From Pseudomonadota bacterium (GTDB lineage Bacteria > Myxococcota_A > Polyangia > Polyangiales > Polyangiaceae), in contig JAEXCN010000578.1 of the NCBI GenBank assembly GCA_023402175.1, positions 26,440-90,439 of the forward strand: 64,000 nt of DNA, given 5' to 3'. Position 1 is the first letter of the stretch; each line of letters opens with the position of its first letter. Below are positions 17,767 through 26,368 of this stretch, in pieces. Under the pieces are notes generated by a model. It did not search any database and was not told the origin of the DNA. It was given only the letters and a program-made list of their open reading frames with translations. The translations under genes were made by a program, and so were the position numbers.

Positions 17767-18350
17767 CGGTCCGATCCTCGGTCCGCTTGGAGCGCTCGTA
17801 CTCGAGCGGGTGCAGGCAGAAGCGCTTCGAGCCGCGAGCGGTACGTTCGTCCCCAGCTCGCCAGCTCCGCGGCGTCGATCAGATGCGCGCCGTGGACGAT
17901 GATCGGCTCCTCCCACGACATCCCGCAGAAGCGAGCCGTCTGCTCGATCGGAGGGACGAAGAGCTCGAACCGATGGTGGTGCATTCCCTCGGCGCGGTAT
18001 CCGGAAGGCGGCGAGCCCGTCGTCGTCACCCAGAGCACACGCTTTCCGCAGAGGGCGTTGCCGCCCGAGCCGTAAGCCCACCCGTGCTCGAGCACCTTCT
18101 CGAACCAGTGCTGGAGGAGGGAAGGGACGCCGTACCAGTAGAACGGGGACTGCCAGACGATGACATCCGCCGCGAGCAGAGCCTCCTTCTCGGCTTCGAT
18201 GTCGATCGCGAAGTCGGGGTATCGGTCGTAGAGCGAGCGAACCGACAGTCCCGGGAGATCCTCGACGGCACGGAGCAGCGCGCGGTTCGCTCGCGAACGT
18301 TTCGGATAGGGATGCGCGTGGATGAGGACGATGTTGCCGGGCTGTCCCAT
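17763..18350 (-). CDS. kefF: KefF/KefG-like NAD(P)H oxidoreductase (flavodoxin-like fold)
   Basis: This is 195 residues from the ATG at 18350. It has the family's N-terminal IVLIHAHPYPKRSRANRAL, the conserved SLYDRYPDFAIDIEAE, WQSPFYWYGVPSLLQHWFEKVL and GWAYGSGGNALCGKRVLWVT, and MHHHRFELFVPPIEQTARFC. These are hallmarks of quinone-reductase-like ancillary subunits of Kef antiporters, which bind FMN and sit on the antiporter's cytoplasmic face. The 4-nt overlap with the antiporter gene fits a two-subunit system. Stand-alone NQO1-like quinone reductase activity is an alternative. Confidence 0.9.
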   Translation of the reverse strand: MGQPGNIVLIHAHPYPKRSRANRALLRAVEDLPGLSVRSLYDRYPDFAIDIEAEKEALLAADVIVWQSPFYWYGVPSLLQHWFEKVLEHGWAYGSGGNALCGKRVLWVTTTGSPPSGYRAEGMHHHRFELFVPPIEQTARFCGMSWEEPIIVHGAHLIDAAELASWGRTYRSRLEALLPAPARVRALQADRGSDR

Positions 18351-18396
18351 GCGGGGCGGGGGAGTATTACCCGGAACACGCCCTCCGCGCCTCACG

Positions 18397-19359
18397 CTAG
18401 GTTGATCGTCTTTTCTTCGAAGCGGCAGCATTCTTCGCCGTTCGAGGGCGGTCCGGCGCGAAGCCTTGGCGGGCGCAGAGCTGCTCGAGCGTCTGGAGGA
18501 GCCAGCGATGCGCGGGCCCGAACGTCGTGTCGCTCCGGTAGATCGCGGAGAAGTAGAGGACGTGCTCGTCCCTTCCCCACGGCTCGGCGTCGATGACGAC
18601 GAGCTTGCCGTGGCGGATGTCGTCGCGGACGAGGTGCTCCGGAAGGTTCCCCCAGCCGAGGCCGGAGGCGAGCATCATGTGCTTCGTGTGCAGGTCGGCG
18701 ACGCGCCACGTGCGTGGAGAGAGGACGCCGCGATCGTCGATGCCGCTGTCGCTCCGCTCGGAGAGCACGATCTGGATGGCGTCGGCGAACGCGCGCTGGG
18801 GGATCCGTCCTCTCAACGCGGCGAGCGGGTGGCTCGGCGCGACGACGGGGACCATGCGGATCGCGGAGAGCACCTGACGCTCGAGCCCGGAGGCGATCCC
18901 TCCTGGGCTTGCGATACCGAGCGTCGCCGCACCCGCGAGGACGCGTGCGGACACCGCGGACATGAGCTGCGTGTCGATCTGGAGATCGACGGCGGGGAAC
19001 TGCTTTGCGAACTCCTTGCAGAGCTCGATGAGCGCGCTCAGAGGGAACAGCGCGTCGACGCACAGCGAGACGGATGCCTCGAGCCCCGTGACCATTCCCG
19101 CCGTCAGCCGCCGGAGAGCATCGACCTCGCCGAGGACGCGCCGGGCGGCGGCGAGGAGCGCGTGCCCCTGCTCGGTGAGCTTCGCGATCTTCGTCGTCCG
19201 GTCCCAGATCGGCACGCCGAGCTGCGACTCGAGGTTCGCCATCGACGTGCTGATCGCCGACTGGACCCGCCGGAGCTTGCGCGCGGCCGCCGAGAAGCTG
19301 CCTTCCTCGACGACGGCGACGAACGCTCGGAGCTGGTCGAGCGTGACCGGATCGTACAT
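18397..19359 (-). CDS. LysR-type transcriptional regulator
   Basis: This 320-residue protein has the standard N-terminal winged helix: MYDPVTLDQLRAFVAVVEEG, then SFSAAARKLRRVQSAIS and LESQLGVPIWDRTTKIAKLT (residues 1-65). The periplasmic-binding-like effector domain spans about 90-300, with the linker helix ALLAAARRVLGEVDAL. It is divergent from the pirin gene, with 96 bp between them, so it probably controls the pirin-osmC-UBP group and itself. A basic tail (RTAKNAAASKKRRST) ends the protein. The effector is unknown; neighbours suggest oxidative or electrophile stress. Confidence 0.9.
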   Translation of the reverse strand: MYDPVTLDQLRAFVAVVEEGSFSAAARKLRRVQSAISTSMANLESQLGVPIWDRTTKIAKLTEQGHALLAAARRVLGEVDALRRLTAGMVTGLEASVSLCVDALFPLSALIELCKEFAKQFPAVDLQIDTQLMSAVSARVLAGAATLGIASPGGIASGLERQVLSAIRMVPVVAPSHPLAALRGRIPQRAFADAIQIVLSERSDSGIDDRGVLSPRTWRVADLHTKHMMLASGLGWGNLPEHLVRDDIRHGKLVVIDAEPWGRDEHVLYFSAIYRSDTTFGPAHRWLLQTLEQLCARQGFAPDRPRTAKNAAASKKRRST

Positions 19360-19371
19360 GCGCCGACCATC

Positions 19372-19385
19372 TCATCAGTAGATGA
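19372..19385. promoter_or_regulatory. Candidate LysR-type operator between lysR-like and pirin genes
   Basis: The 96-bp divergent region contains TCATC-AGTA-GATGA, an inverted repeat with 5-bp arms that also satisfies a T-N11-A style LysR box. It lies 13 bp upstream of the lysR-like start and about 70 bp upstream of the pirin start, a usual place for an autoregulatory site. Confidence 0.4.
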
Positions 19386-19455
19386 TCAACGTCAATCGTT
19401 TGCCGATTCCGCTGATGGGGCTTCGGCCGCATACTGCGCTCCAGAGAGGTCAACG

Positions 19456-20154
19456 ATGATCACCCTTCGCCGACACGACGATCGCGGACACGCCCAGCAC
19501 GGATGGCTCGACTCCCATCACACCTTCTCGTTCGCGGACTACTTCGATCCCGATCACATGGGGTTCCGTTCGCTCCGCGTGATCAACGAGGACCGCGTTG
19601 CGCCCGGGCAGGGCTTCGGCGCGCACCCGCACCGCGACATGGAGATCGTCTCGTACGTGCTCGAAGGCGGGCTCGAGCACAAGGACTCGATGGGAACGGG
19701 GTCGGTGATCCGTCCGGGCGACGTCCAGCGCATGAGCGCGGGCACCGGCGTCGTGCACAGCGAGTACAACGCGTCGAAGTCCGAGCCTGTCCACTTCCTC
19801 CAGATCTGGATCATCCCTTCGAAGCGCAGCATCGCCCCGAGCTACGAGCAGAAGACGTTCTCGACGGAGGAGAAGCAGGGGAAGCTCCGTGTCGTGGCTT
19901 CGCCCGACGGACGCGAAGGCAGCGTCAAGCTCCACGCGGACGCAATCGTCTTCGCCGGCCTCTTCGGTCCCGGCGAACGTGCCGAGCTCGGTCTTCGTGA
20001 AGACCGTCACGCGTGGATCCACGTGGCCCGCGGTAAGGTGCGCGTGAACGGTAGTGACCTCGAGGCGGGCGACGGCGCAGCTCTCTCGGACGAGCCTGCC
20101 GTCCACATCGAAGGCATCGACGGGGCCGAGGTGCTCGTGTTCGATCTGGCGTGA
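19456..20154 (+). CDS. Pirin family protein (quercetinase-like bicupin)
   Basis: This 232-residue protein starts at MITLRRHDDRGHAQHGWLDS. It carries the pirin N-terminal cupin with metal-ligand pattern HPHRDMEIVSYVLEGGLEHKD followed by GTGVVHSEYN (residues about 55-110). The second half is a smaller cupin remnant with no full metal set, as in YhhW-type pirins. These are cytoplasmic proteins, several with quercetin 2,3-dioxygenase activity, often linked to redox or electrophile stress. AGAGAGG lies 8 nt before the ATG. It is the first gene of a run with osmC and a UBP zinc finger. Confidence 0.9.
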   Translation: MITLRRHDDRGHAQHGWLDSHHTFSFADYFDPDHMGFRSLRVINEDRVAPGQGFGAHPHRDMEIVSYVLEGGLEHKDSMGTGSVIRPGDVQRMSAGTGVVHSEYNASKSEPVHFLQIWIIPSKRSIAPSYEQKTFSTEEKQGKLRVVASPDGREGSVKLHADAIVFAGLFGPGERAELGLREDRHAWIHVARGKVRVNGSDLEAGDGAALSDEPAVHIEGIDGAEVLVFDLA

Positions 20155-20165
20155 CGGAGGCCCAC

Positions 20166-20597
20166 ATGACGACGATCCATTGCGAGACCGAAACCGCGAA
20201 CGAATTCCCGCAGAGGCTCCACGTCCGGACGCACACGTTCCGTGCGGACGTGGAGCCCGACGCGGGCGGCCGCGATGAGGCGCCGGGGCCGCACGACTAC
20301 TTCGACGCATCGCTTGCGGCCTGTAAGGCGCTGACGGCGACCTGGTACGCGAAGAAAAACGGTATCCCGCTCGAACGCGTGGAGTCCGACGTCGAGCGGG
20401 ATGCGAGCGAGGAACGCAAGGGCCGGTACGTGCTGCGCGTTCGGCTCGCCTTCCATGGTCCGCTCACGGACGAGCAGAAGGAGAAGCTCTACGACGTCGT
20501 GAGTCGCTGTCCGCTCCACAAGCTGATGACGGCCACCGAGGTCGTGATCGAGACGGCACCTCTCGCAACGGACGCAACGAGCGCGGCCGCGACGTGA
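20166..20597 (+). CDS. OsmC/Ohr family peroxiredoxin-like protein
   Basis: This is 143 residues from the ATG at 20166; GGAGG lies 5 nt upstream, which favours it over a GTG at 20151 that overlaps the pirin stop. The two reactive cysteines are present: Cys53 in DASLAACKALTATWYAKKNG and the second in SRCPLHKLM near residue 113. OsmC proteins reduce organic hydroperoxides in the cytoplasm. Twelve bp from the pirin stop, it is likely co-transcribed with it under the divergent LysR regulator. Confidence 0.9.
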   Translation: MTTIHCETETANEFPQRLHVRTHTFRADVEPDAGGRDEAPGPHDYFDASLAACKALTATWYAKKNGIPLERVESDVERDASEERKGRYVLRVRLAFHGPLTDEQKEKLYDVVSRCPLHKLMTATEVVIETAPLATDATSAAAT

Positions 20598-20634
20598 TCC
20601 TTGTTCGCCGCGGGCGGGTGCTTACGCTCGGAGC

Positions 20635-20916
20635 ATGACGGCTTCCGTCACGTACTCGGCACCGTGCGAGCATGCGGCACAGATCAGGGTCCGCACGGTC
20701 ACGCGTCCGCCCGACGCTTGCGAGGAGTGCAGGAAGACCGGGTCGCACTGGGTGAAGCTCCGCGAGTGCCTGTCGTGCGGACACGTCGGCTGCTGCGATT
20801 CATCGCCGAACCAGCACGCAACGGCACACTTCCTGGCGACGGGCCATCCGATCATCACGTCGGCCGAGCCCGGCGAGACCTGGGCGTACTGCTACGTCCA
20901 CCATCGTATGCTCTGA
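20635..20916 (+). CDS. UBP-type zinc-finger protein
   Basis: This is a small 93-residue protein that is essentially one ZnF-UBP domain. Cysteines and histidines are in the usual order: CEH at residue 11, CEEC near 29, CLSCGHVGCCD near 45, then the HATAHFLATGHPI histidines and AYCYVHH at the end. In eukaryotes the domain binds ubiquitin C-termini; the many bacterial stand-alone versions have no defined partner. Last of the pirin-osmC run, 37 bp after osmC. Confidence 0.88.
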   Translation: MTASVTYSAPCEHAAQIRVRTVTRPPDACEECRKTGSHWVKLRECLSCGHVGCCDSSPNQHATAHFLATGHPIITSAEPGETWAYCYVHHRML

Positions 20917-21032
20917 CGCCCGAGCTCTTTCCGAGCTCTTGGCGGCGAGCCGGATGAGTGATCCACGGCATAGAGCTCGGCCGGGCCTGCCGATCTGTCG
21001 ACGTCTCGGAGGCTTCGGTTTAAAGATGGTGC

Positions 21033-21386
21033 ATGCACTCCATCCGTATCGGGCTCGTGACCGCTTCTCTTCTCGCCGGCGCGTGTGCCGCGATCGCATG
21101 TGGCTCGCCCGCGACTCCGCAGACGCCGGCCTCGTCTCCCGCCGCCGAGAGCGCGGACGCCGGGACGAGCGCGGAGCATGAGCGGCCGGCGTCGGGGCCG
21201 GGCTCGGCGCACGGTGATGGTCCGGGCAACCAGGACGGCAAGGGACCGGGCAACGCCGATCACAAGGGCCCTGGTCCCGGCCTCGGCGGCGGCAAGGGCG
21301 CCGGTCCGGGCAACTCGGACGGGAAGGGACCCGGCACCTCCGATCACCACGGACCGCACAAGGGCGCGCACGACGCGGGCACCTGA
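21033..21386 (+). CDS. Small lipoprotein with Gly/Pro/Asp/His-rich low-complexity tail
   Basis: The 117-residue product has a signal peptide MHSIRIGLVTASLLAGACA and a lipobox ending AAIAC at residue 23. The mature part is entirely low complexity, with recurring GPGN-xDGKGPG-type units (residues about 54-105) rich in Gly, Pro, Asp, Lys and His. No folded domain is visible. A surface-exposed flexible or metal-binding tether is possible, but the role is unknown. Confidence 0.7.
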   Translation: MHSIRIGLVTASLLAGACAAIACGSPATPQTPASSPAAESADAGTSAEHERPASGPGSAHGDGPGNQDGKGPGNADHKGPGPGLGGGKGAGPGNSDGKGPGTSDHHGPHKGAHDAGT

Positions 21387-21807
21387 CCGTCGTCGGGTCG
21401 CTTCAGGGGGTTGGTCATCCGAGCCCGAGCCCGAGCCCGTGACCGAGCCCGAATCCAACGACCTTCGGTACAGACCGGGTACATAGGTAACAAAACAGCC
21501 CGCCGGTCTAAAACGTTACCCATGTTCCTGGTTGCTCATTCGAAGCTCGGCACGAGTTCACCAGCATCACCACGATGCGCTCGAGCATCTCCCCCTTCGG
21601 CAGGCGTTGAATCACTCGTTCGGTGAGGACGAGGAACTCGAGACCGAGTCAACGCGCGTCTTGTTCGTGATCGAACGCCATTTATCACCGTCGGTCGCGT
21701 CCGTCGGCCGATCGCTCACGTTCAACCCCCGTCGGGCGCGGGCTCGGGCTCGGGCTCGGGCTCGGGTTCGGATCCGGAACACACGATCGATTCGCCCGCT
21801 CTTCGCT
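21387..21807. other. 421-bp intergenic region with inverted hexanucleotide repeats and possible gene remnant
   Basis: No intact gene. (GAGCCC)n-like repeats at about 21419-21452 are answered by (GGGCTC)n at about 21733-21764, so the two tracts are inverted relative to each other about 300 bp apart. Between them is ACATAGGTAAC / GTTACCCATGT, an imperfect 11-bp inverted repeat. A short minus-strand open segment (about 21500-21640) reads LTERVIQRLPKGEMLERIVV and then ends; it could be the tail of a lost small helical protein, but this is weak. Confidence 0.4.
21481..21525. repeat. Imperfect inverted repeat, IS-end-like
   Basis: ACATAGGTAAC (21481-21491) and GTTACCCATGT (21515-21525) pair at 10 of 11 positions across a 23-nt centre. 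The AT-rich, non-local composition recalls the ends of IS481-type elements as I remember them, but no transposase frame is present, so a simple hairpin is equally possible. Confidence 0.3.
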
Positions 21808-22767
21808 TCAGGACGACTGAGCGACCCGCTCTCGTCGACGCTTGCGTGCGAGGCTCGGGACGATCGCGACCATGAGGATCGCGATCGTGATCCCGAGCGA
21901 GGCCCAGGGCGGCAGGTGCACGTACTGCGACGCGAGCATCTTCGCTCCGACGAAGATGAGGAGCGCTCCGAGCCCGTAGTGCAGGTAGTCGAGCCCCGCG
22001 ACGAGGTCGGCGAGCACGAGATAGAGCGCGCGGAGGCCGAGGATCGCGAACACGTTCGAGCTGAACACGATGAACGGCTCGTTCGAGATCGCGAACACCG
22101 CCGGGATCGAGTCGACCGCGAACATGATGTCCGTCACCTCGATCGCGAGGAGCGCGATGAGCAGCGGCGTTGCGAGCCGCTTTCCGTTCTCGACGACGGT
22201 GAAGGCGTGGTGATCGACGCGCGAAGTGAAGGGCAGGCGCTTCTTCAGGAGCTCGACGACCCGGCTCTCCTTTCCGTCGCGGTCTGGCGGGCTGCGTAGC
22301 GTCTTCAGACCGGTGAGAACGAGGAAAGCGCCGAGCACGTATGTCGCGAAGTGCCAGCGCGTGAGCACGGCAGCGCCCGCGCCGATGAAGAGCGCACGCG
22401 TGACGAACGCGCCGATGATGCCCCAGAAGAGGACGCGGTGCTGCTCGTCGCGCGGGATCTTGAGCCGGCCGAAGATGATGAGGAAGACGAACAGGTTGTC
22501 GATGCTGAGGCTCTTCTCGACGAGCCACGCGGTGAGGAAGTCCTGCGCGACCGCGCCGCCGAGCTCCGCGGCGATGAACGCGGCGAACAGGAGCGAGATC
22601 CCGATCCACACGCACGACCACACGATTGCCGATCGACGCCCGTTGCCGTGATTGCCCCGATGCAGGACGAGGTCGATCGTCAGGCTCGCGAGGACGACCA
22701 CGGCGAAGAGGACCCACGCCCATGCCGGGACGTCGAGGTGCGCACCGTTGCTTGGATCAGCTCTCAT
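21808..22767 (-). CDS. TerC/Alx family integral membrane protein
   Basis: This 319-residue protein has about eight to nine membrane helices. Family signatures are LVEKSLSIDNLFVFLIIFG near residue 85 and IEVTDIMFAVDSIPAVFAIS near 205, which carry the conserved acidic residues thought to handle metal. Proteins of this family protect against tellurite or export manganese. The C-terminus is basic (ARKRRRERVAQSS). It is a lone gene on the minus strand with 235 bp of apparently empty sequence to pssA; the start at 22767 is the only one that keeps the N-terminal helix. Confidence 0.9.
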   Translation of the reverse strand: MRADPSNGAHLDVPAWAWVLFAVVVLASLTIDLVLHRGNHGNGRRSAIVWSCVWIGISLLFAAFIAAELGGAVAQDFLTAWLVEKSLSIDNLFVFLIIFGRLKIPRDEQHRVLFWGIIGAFVTRALFIGAGAAVLTRWHFATYVLGAFLVLTGLKTLRSPPDRDGKESRVVELLKKRLPFTSRVDHHAFTVVENGKRLATPLLIALLAIEVTDIMFAVDSIPAVFAISNEPFIVFSSNVFAILGLRALYLVLADLVAGLDYLHYGLGALLIFVGAKMLASQYVHLPPWASLGITIAILMVAIVPSLARKRRRERVAQSS

Positions 22768-23002
22768 CGGTCGAAGGTCGTGCTACCCGCTCGAGTGCAC
22801 GAAGCGCTCCAGCCCTATCGCAGCGCGCCGCGTCGATGGAAGCGAGAACGTGCGGACGGCCGAGCTGCGCGCCGCGGCACGACGATGCGCTCCTGCCCCG
22901 GTCGAGGAGAGAGCGCAACCGCTCGCGGGCCTTCGGCGCGTTTTTCGACCTCGAGCAAGGCCCGATTCGTCTTGCCGGGAAGAGCGTGGGAGCGTTCGCC
23001 GG

Positions 23003-23719
23003 TCACGGCTTCGGGATGCGGATGGTGCTGATCATGAACGAGCCGCTGACCGCGTACATGAGCGTCAGCGGATGAAGGACGAACGGTCCGAGGTGGACGG
23101 CGCCGAACCAGAGAGCGTCGTGGACGCGATCGAGGCCGAAGGCGATCCCGAGGACGAGAACGAGGACGAGGCTCGAAGGGATCGGCGTCCCCTCGTAGTA
23201 CTTCACCTTCCCGGTGTCGTCCGCGAGCGAGGCCGCCGTCACGTTGTACCGCGCGAGGCGGCCGATGCCGCACGCGACGAAGTAACAGAGGAGGACGGCA
23301 TCCCAGCCACCGCGCAGCCCGAGCGCGAAGCCGAGCGCGGCGGGAGCGACGCCGAACGAGACGATGTCCGCGAGCGAATCGAGGTCTGCGCCGAGAGGTG
23401 ACGACTTCCGACGCCAGCGCGCGACGGCCCCGTCGGCCGCGTCACACACGAGCGCGATGGGTAGCAGCACGAGCGCGGTCCAGATCGCGTTGCGCTGCGC
23501 GGTCGCCATGTAGCTCATGCTCGCGAGGATGGCCCCCGCGCCGGAGACGGCATTGCCGATCGTGATGACGTCGGCGAGCACGAACGTGCGGATCAGCGAG
23601 AACGGTTTCTTCTTCCCATTCCCGTTCCCGTTCTCCGTGACGCCGTTCGTCCTCTCTTTCGGCCCGCGGGTGGCTTCCACCTGGGCGAGCATATTCCCTG
23701 GTTCTGCTCGTGTGGTCAC
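23003..23719 (-). CDS. pssA: CDP-diacylglycerol-serine O-phosphatidyltransferase
   Basis: This is a 238-residue membrane enzyme. The CDP-alcohol signature is exact in DAADGAVAR and GADLDSLAD (residues about 93-115). The following IVSFGVAPAALGFALGL is typical of PssA rather than PgsA. An Asn/Gly/Lys-rich N-terminal stretch (residues 20-40) precedes the first helix; a start at residue 10 is also possible. The enzyme makes phosphatidylserine, precursor of phosphatidylethanolamine. It is divergent from the helicase gene with 99 bp between them. Confidence 0.9.
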   Translation of the reverse strand: MTTRAEPGNMLAQVEATRGPKERTNGVTENGNGNGKKKPFSLIRTFVLADVITIGNAVSGAGAILASMSYMATAQRNAIWTALVLLPIALVCDAADGAVARWRRKSSPLGADLDSLADIVSFGVAPAALGFALGLRGGWDAVLLCYFVACGIGRLARYNVTAASLADDTGKVKYYEGTPIPSSLVLVLVLGIAFGLDRVHDALWFGAVHLGPFVLHPLTLMYAVSGSFMISTIRIPKP

Positions 23720-23818
23720 TCAAGGCGACATGCACGAAACGCTCCCGTTGCGGCTAGTCGAGCTCATGGGGCATGGCGCCCGGGGGCCAGGCGTGGAAGA
23801 CTCGGCCGTGACAGCCCC

Positions 23819-25474
23819 ATGGCAAGCGCCTCGCCGACGCTCCGGCCCTACCAGCGCGACGCGATCGAGGCCGTCCTCGCTGCCCGGCGGAGCGGCGTCC
23901 GCCGCATGGTCGTCTGCCTGCCGACCGGGGCCGGCAAGACCGTGATCTTCTCCCATCTCGCGCAGCTCGCGCGAAGGCAGGTGCTCGTCCTCGCGCACCG
24001 GGACGAGCTGCTCTCCCAGGCCCGGGAGAAGATCGAGCGCGCGATGAACGGCGCGGGCGTGGTCGCGATCGAGCAGGGCGCGCAGCGCGCTCAGGAAGAC
24101 GCGAAGGTCCTCGTCTGCTCGATCCGGTCGCTCCACGAGGAGCGGCTCGGCCGCGTGATGCGGGGCCGCGACATCGGCCTCGTCATCTACGACGAATGCC
24201 ATCATGCCGCCGCGGACGACAACCAGCGTGTCCTCCGGCAGCTCGGCGTCTTCGACGAAGGCTGGGCGGGGACGCTCCTTGGGTTCACGGCGACGACGGG
24301 ACGGGGCGACGGACGCGGGCTCGACACCGTCTTCGAGCGCATCGTCTACACGCGGACGCTCCCGGAGATGATCGACGATGGCTACCTGTCGCCGCTCCGC
24401 GGTTACCGTATCGCCACGGGCGCCGATCTCACGCGCATCTCGTCCGGCGGAGTGGATCTCCCCGAAGAGGAGCTTGCGGAGGCCGTCGACATCGAGGAAC
24501 GCAATGCGCTCGTCGCGCGCTCGATCCAGGAGCTCGCGCGCGATCGACGAACGATCGCGTTCTGCGTGACCGTGAACCACGCGCGGAACCTGTCTCGTTC
24601 GCTGAACGTCATCGGCGTGCCGGCGGGCATCGTGCACGGCGCGATGCCGAAGGACGTGCGCGCACGTGCGCTCGCCGAGTTCCGCGAAGGCCGGACGCAG
24701 GTCTTGTGCAACGTCGCCGTCCTGACCGAAGGCTTCGACGATCCCGGCGTGTCGTGCGTCGCGATGGCACGACCGACGCGCTCCGACGGGCTCTACGCCC
24801 AGTGCGTGGGGCGGGGCACACGCCTCCACCCGGGGAAGAAGGACTGCCTCATCCTCGACTTCGTCGATCTGTCGAGCCTGAGCCTCTGCACGCTGCCGTC
24901 GCTCTTCGGTACTCCACGCGATCTCGACCTCCGCGGAGGCGATGCGAACGAAGCGCGTCGCGTCTGGCAGCAGATCCTCTTCGACCATCCTGGCTTCGAG
25001 GTCGAGGCCGGTGCGTTGACGCTCCGTGAGATCCAGGACCGTGCAGCGAGCTTCGATCCGCTGACGTTGCGTACCGACGACGAGGTGCGTGCCATCTCGG
25101 CGAACGCCTGGTTCTCGCTCGGTCGGCACGGCGTCGGGCTCCATTTCGAGCGGCGACCGGGGCGGTCGAGCGAAGTGCTCGTCTTGCGTCGAGCATCGCG
25201 CGGGAAGGCGTGGGAGGTCGTGCTCGACGGCAAGACGATGGACCGGTTCTCTCGGATGGAGGACGCGGTACAGGCCGTCGACTACGAGATCGGCCGCATG
25301 GGCCGGGCCGTCGCCGCGTCGGCGCTCGAGAGCGCACCGTGGCGCCGAGCGGTGGCTAGATCTGCGGGAGAAGATCCTTCGTCGAGCGTGCATGCAGCCG
25401 AAGCGCTCCGACTCGCCGTCTGGAAGCGCATCACGGGCACGCCTCCGCGGGCTCGTGGCGGAGCGCCCGGGTGA
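23819..25474 (+). CDS. DEAD/DEAH-box superfamily 2 helicase
   Basis: This 551-residue protein has the SF2 core. LRPYQRDAIEAVLAARRSG leads to Walker A PTGAGKT near residue 36, Ia LVLAHRDELLSQA, Walker B DECHH near 126, motif III GFTATTGR near 158, motif IV FCVTVNHARNLS, V VLTEGFDDPG and VI QCVGRGTR near 330. The layout matches RadD/XPB-like helicases that act on nucleic acid. The C-terminal 180 residues are not a recognisable domain and end in a low-complexity tail. No partner gene is adjacent, so repair or accessory functions remain open. Confidence 0.9.
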   Translation: MASASPTLRPYQRDAIEAVLAARRSGVRRMVVCLPTGAGKTVIFSHLAQLARRQVLVLAHRDELLSQAREKIERAMNGAGVVAIEQGAQRAQEDAKVLVCSIRSLHEERLGRVMRGRDIGLVIYDECHHAAADDNQRVLRQLGVFDEGWAGTLLGFTATTGRGDGRGLDTVFERIVYTRTLPEMIDDGYLSPLRGYRIATGADLTRISSGGVDLPEEELAEAVDIEERNALVARSIQELARDRRTIAFCVTVNHARNLSRSLNVIGVPAGIVHGAMPKDVRARALAEFREGRTQVLCNVAVLTEGFDDPGVSCVAMARPTRSDGLYAQCVGRGTRLHPGKKDCLILDFVDLSSLSLCTLPSLFGTPRDLDLRGGDANEARRVWQQILFDHPGFEVEAGALTLREIQDRAASFDPLTLRTDDEVRAISANAWFSLGRHGVGLHFERRPGRSSEVLVLRRASRGKAWEVVLDGKTMDRFSRMEDAVQAVDYEIGRMGRAVAASALESAPWRRAVARSAGEDPSSSVHAAEALRLAVWKRITGTPPRARGGAPG

Positions 25475-25621
25475 TGCGTCTCACAGGGCCGAGATCCGCG
25501 ACACGAAGAGCGTGAGCTGCGTTCTCTCGCCCTTACATGGCGCACACGAGCGATGCGACGCGAGACGTCTGCGTCAGCGCACCTGATTGCAATCGGGAAC
25601 GGCAGACCTATCGGATTGAGC

Positions 25622-26359
25622 GTGAGCTCGCGATCGAGAAAGGTCGGCTGGGTGGTGCTCGTCCTCGACCTGCTGTGTGCCGCGGGTTGTGGGCGAACGC
25701 ATCTTCAGCGTGAGGTCGTTGCTGCCGGAACACCGACGCACCTCGAGGGCAATGCCCTCGTCGTCCTTCCGAGGACGTGTGTTGCGGGAAGGCGTTTGAC
25801 CTCGCGTCACATTCCCCCGAGCGGGATCGGCGCGCGGACGACGCTGAGGCTGAGATTGGCCGTCGACGCGATGGTGCCGAACGCCCATCGCGCCGACGTC
25901 CGGCCGATCGAGTCGTGCAAGCCGGCGCCGGATCTCTCGCGCGACCCGGCTCGGCTCGCCGATCTCCGAGCGTCGAACGACACGCTCCGCCTCATGCGCG
26001 ACCGCGGCGTCGACCTCGCAGTCGTCATCGAGATCCAGACGACCATCGCGTGCAGCACGGGCTCGAACGGCGCGCTGCTGACGCACTATGGTGGGGCGGG
26101 CCTTGCGTCGAGCACGGCGTTCACGAGCACCGACACCTGCGACGACGACGAGATCGATCTCGTCGCGTACGTCTTCCGTCAGGACGGCAAGGCCGTCTGG
26201 GCGGGAACGCGTGAGATCCTCGCCGGAGATCCCGTCGAGCCGGCCGTCGAACGCCTGCTCCAGCGCGTGCCGGTGACGATGCCCCTCTTCATGAAGCACG
26301 CGAGCACGAAGGATCTTCGCTGCGTCATCGACGACCGCGGGATCGCCGACTGCACGTGA
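25622..26359 (+). CDS. Predicted lipoprotein of unknown function
   Basis: The GTG at 25622 gives 245 residues with a compact lipoprotein signal (VGWVVLVLDLLCAAGC). An ATG at 25553 would add 23 residues without a better ribosome site, so the start is uncertain. The mature protein has no domain I recognise; it has paired cysteines (SCKPAPD, ACSTGSNG, TCDDDEID, RCVIDDRGIADCT) and an alternating hydrophobic pattern suggesting a compact beta-rich fold with the strand LVAYVFRQDGKAVWAG. It converges with the serpin gene, 9 bp away. Confidence 0.7.
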   Translation: MSSRSRKVGWVVLVLDLLCAAGCGRTHLQREVVAAGTPTHLEGNALVVLPRTCVAGRRLTSRHIPPSGIGARTTLRLRLAVDAMVPNAHRADVRPIESCKPAPDLSRDPARLADLRASNDTLRLMRDRGVDLAVVIEIQTTIACSTGSNGALLTHYGGAGLASSTAFTSTDTCDDDEIDLVAYVFRQDGKAVWAGTREILAGDPVEPAVERLLQRVPVTMPLFMKHASTKDLRCVIDDRGIADCT

Positions 26360-26368
26360 CGTTGCCGA

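Noticed and set aside
16273..18075. 600-codon plus-strand frame opposite kefC
   Set aside because: Shadow frame dominated by Arg/Glu/Asp; the minus strand has a textbook antiporter.
25366..25380. GCGGGAGAAG word matching the tRNA-Gly 3' end, as a possible second attachment site
   Set aside because: Only ten bases match, inside the helicase coding sequence; expected by chance at this GC.
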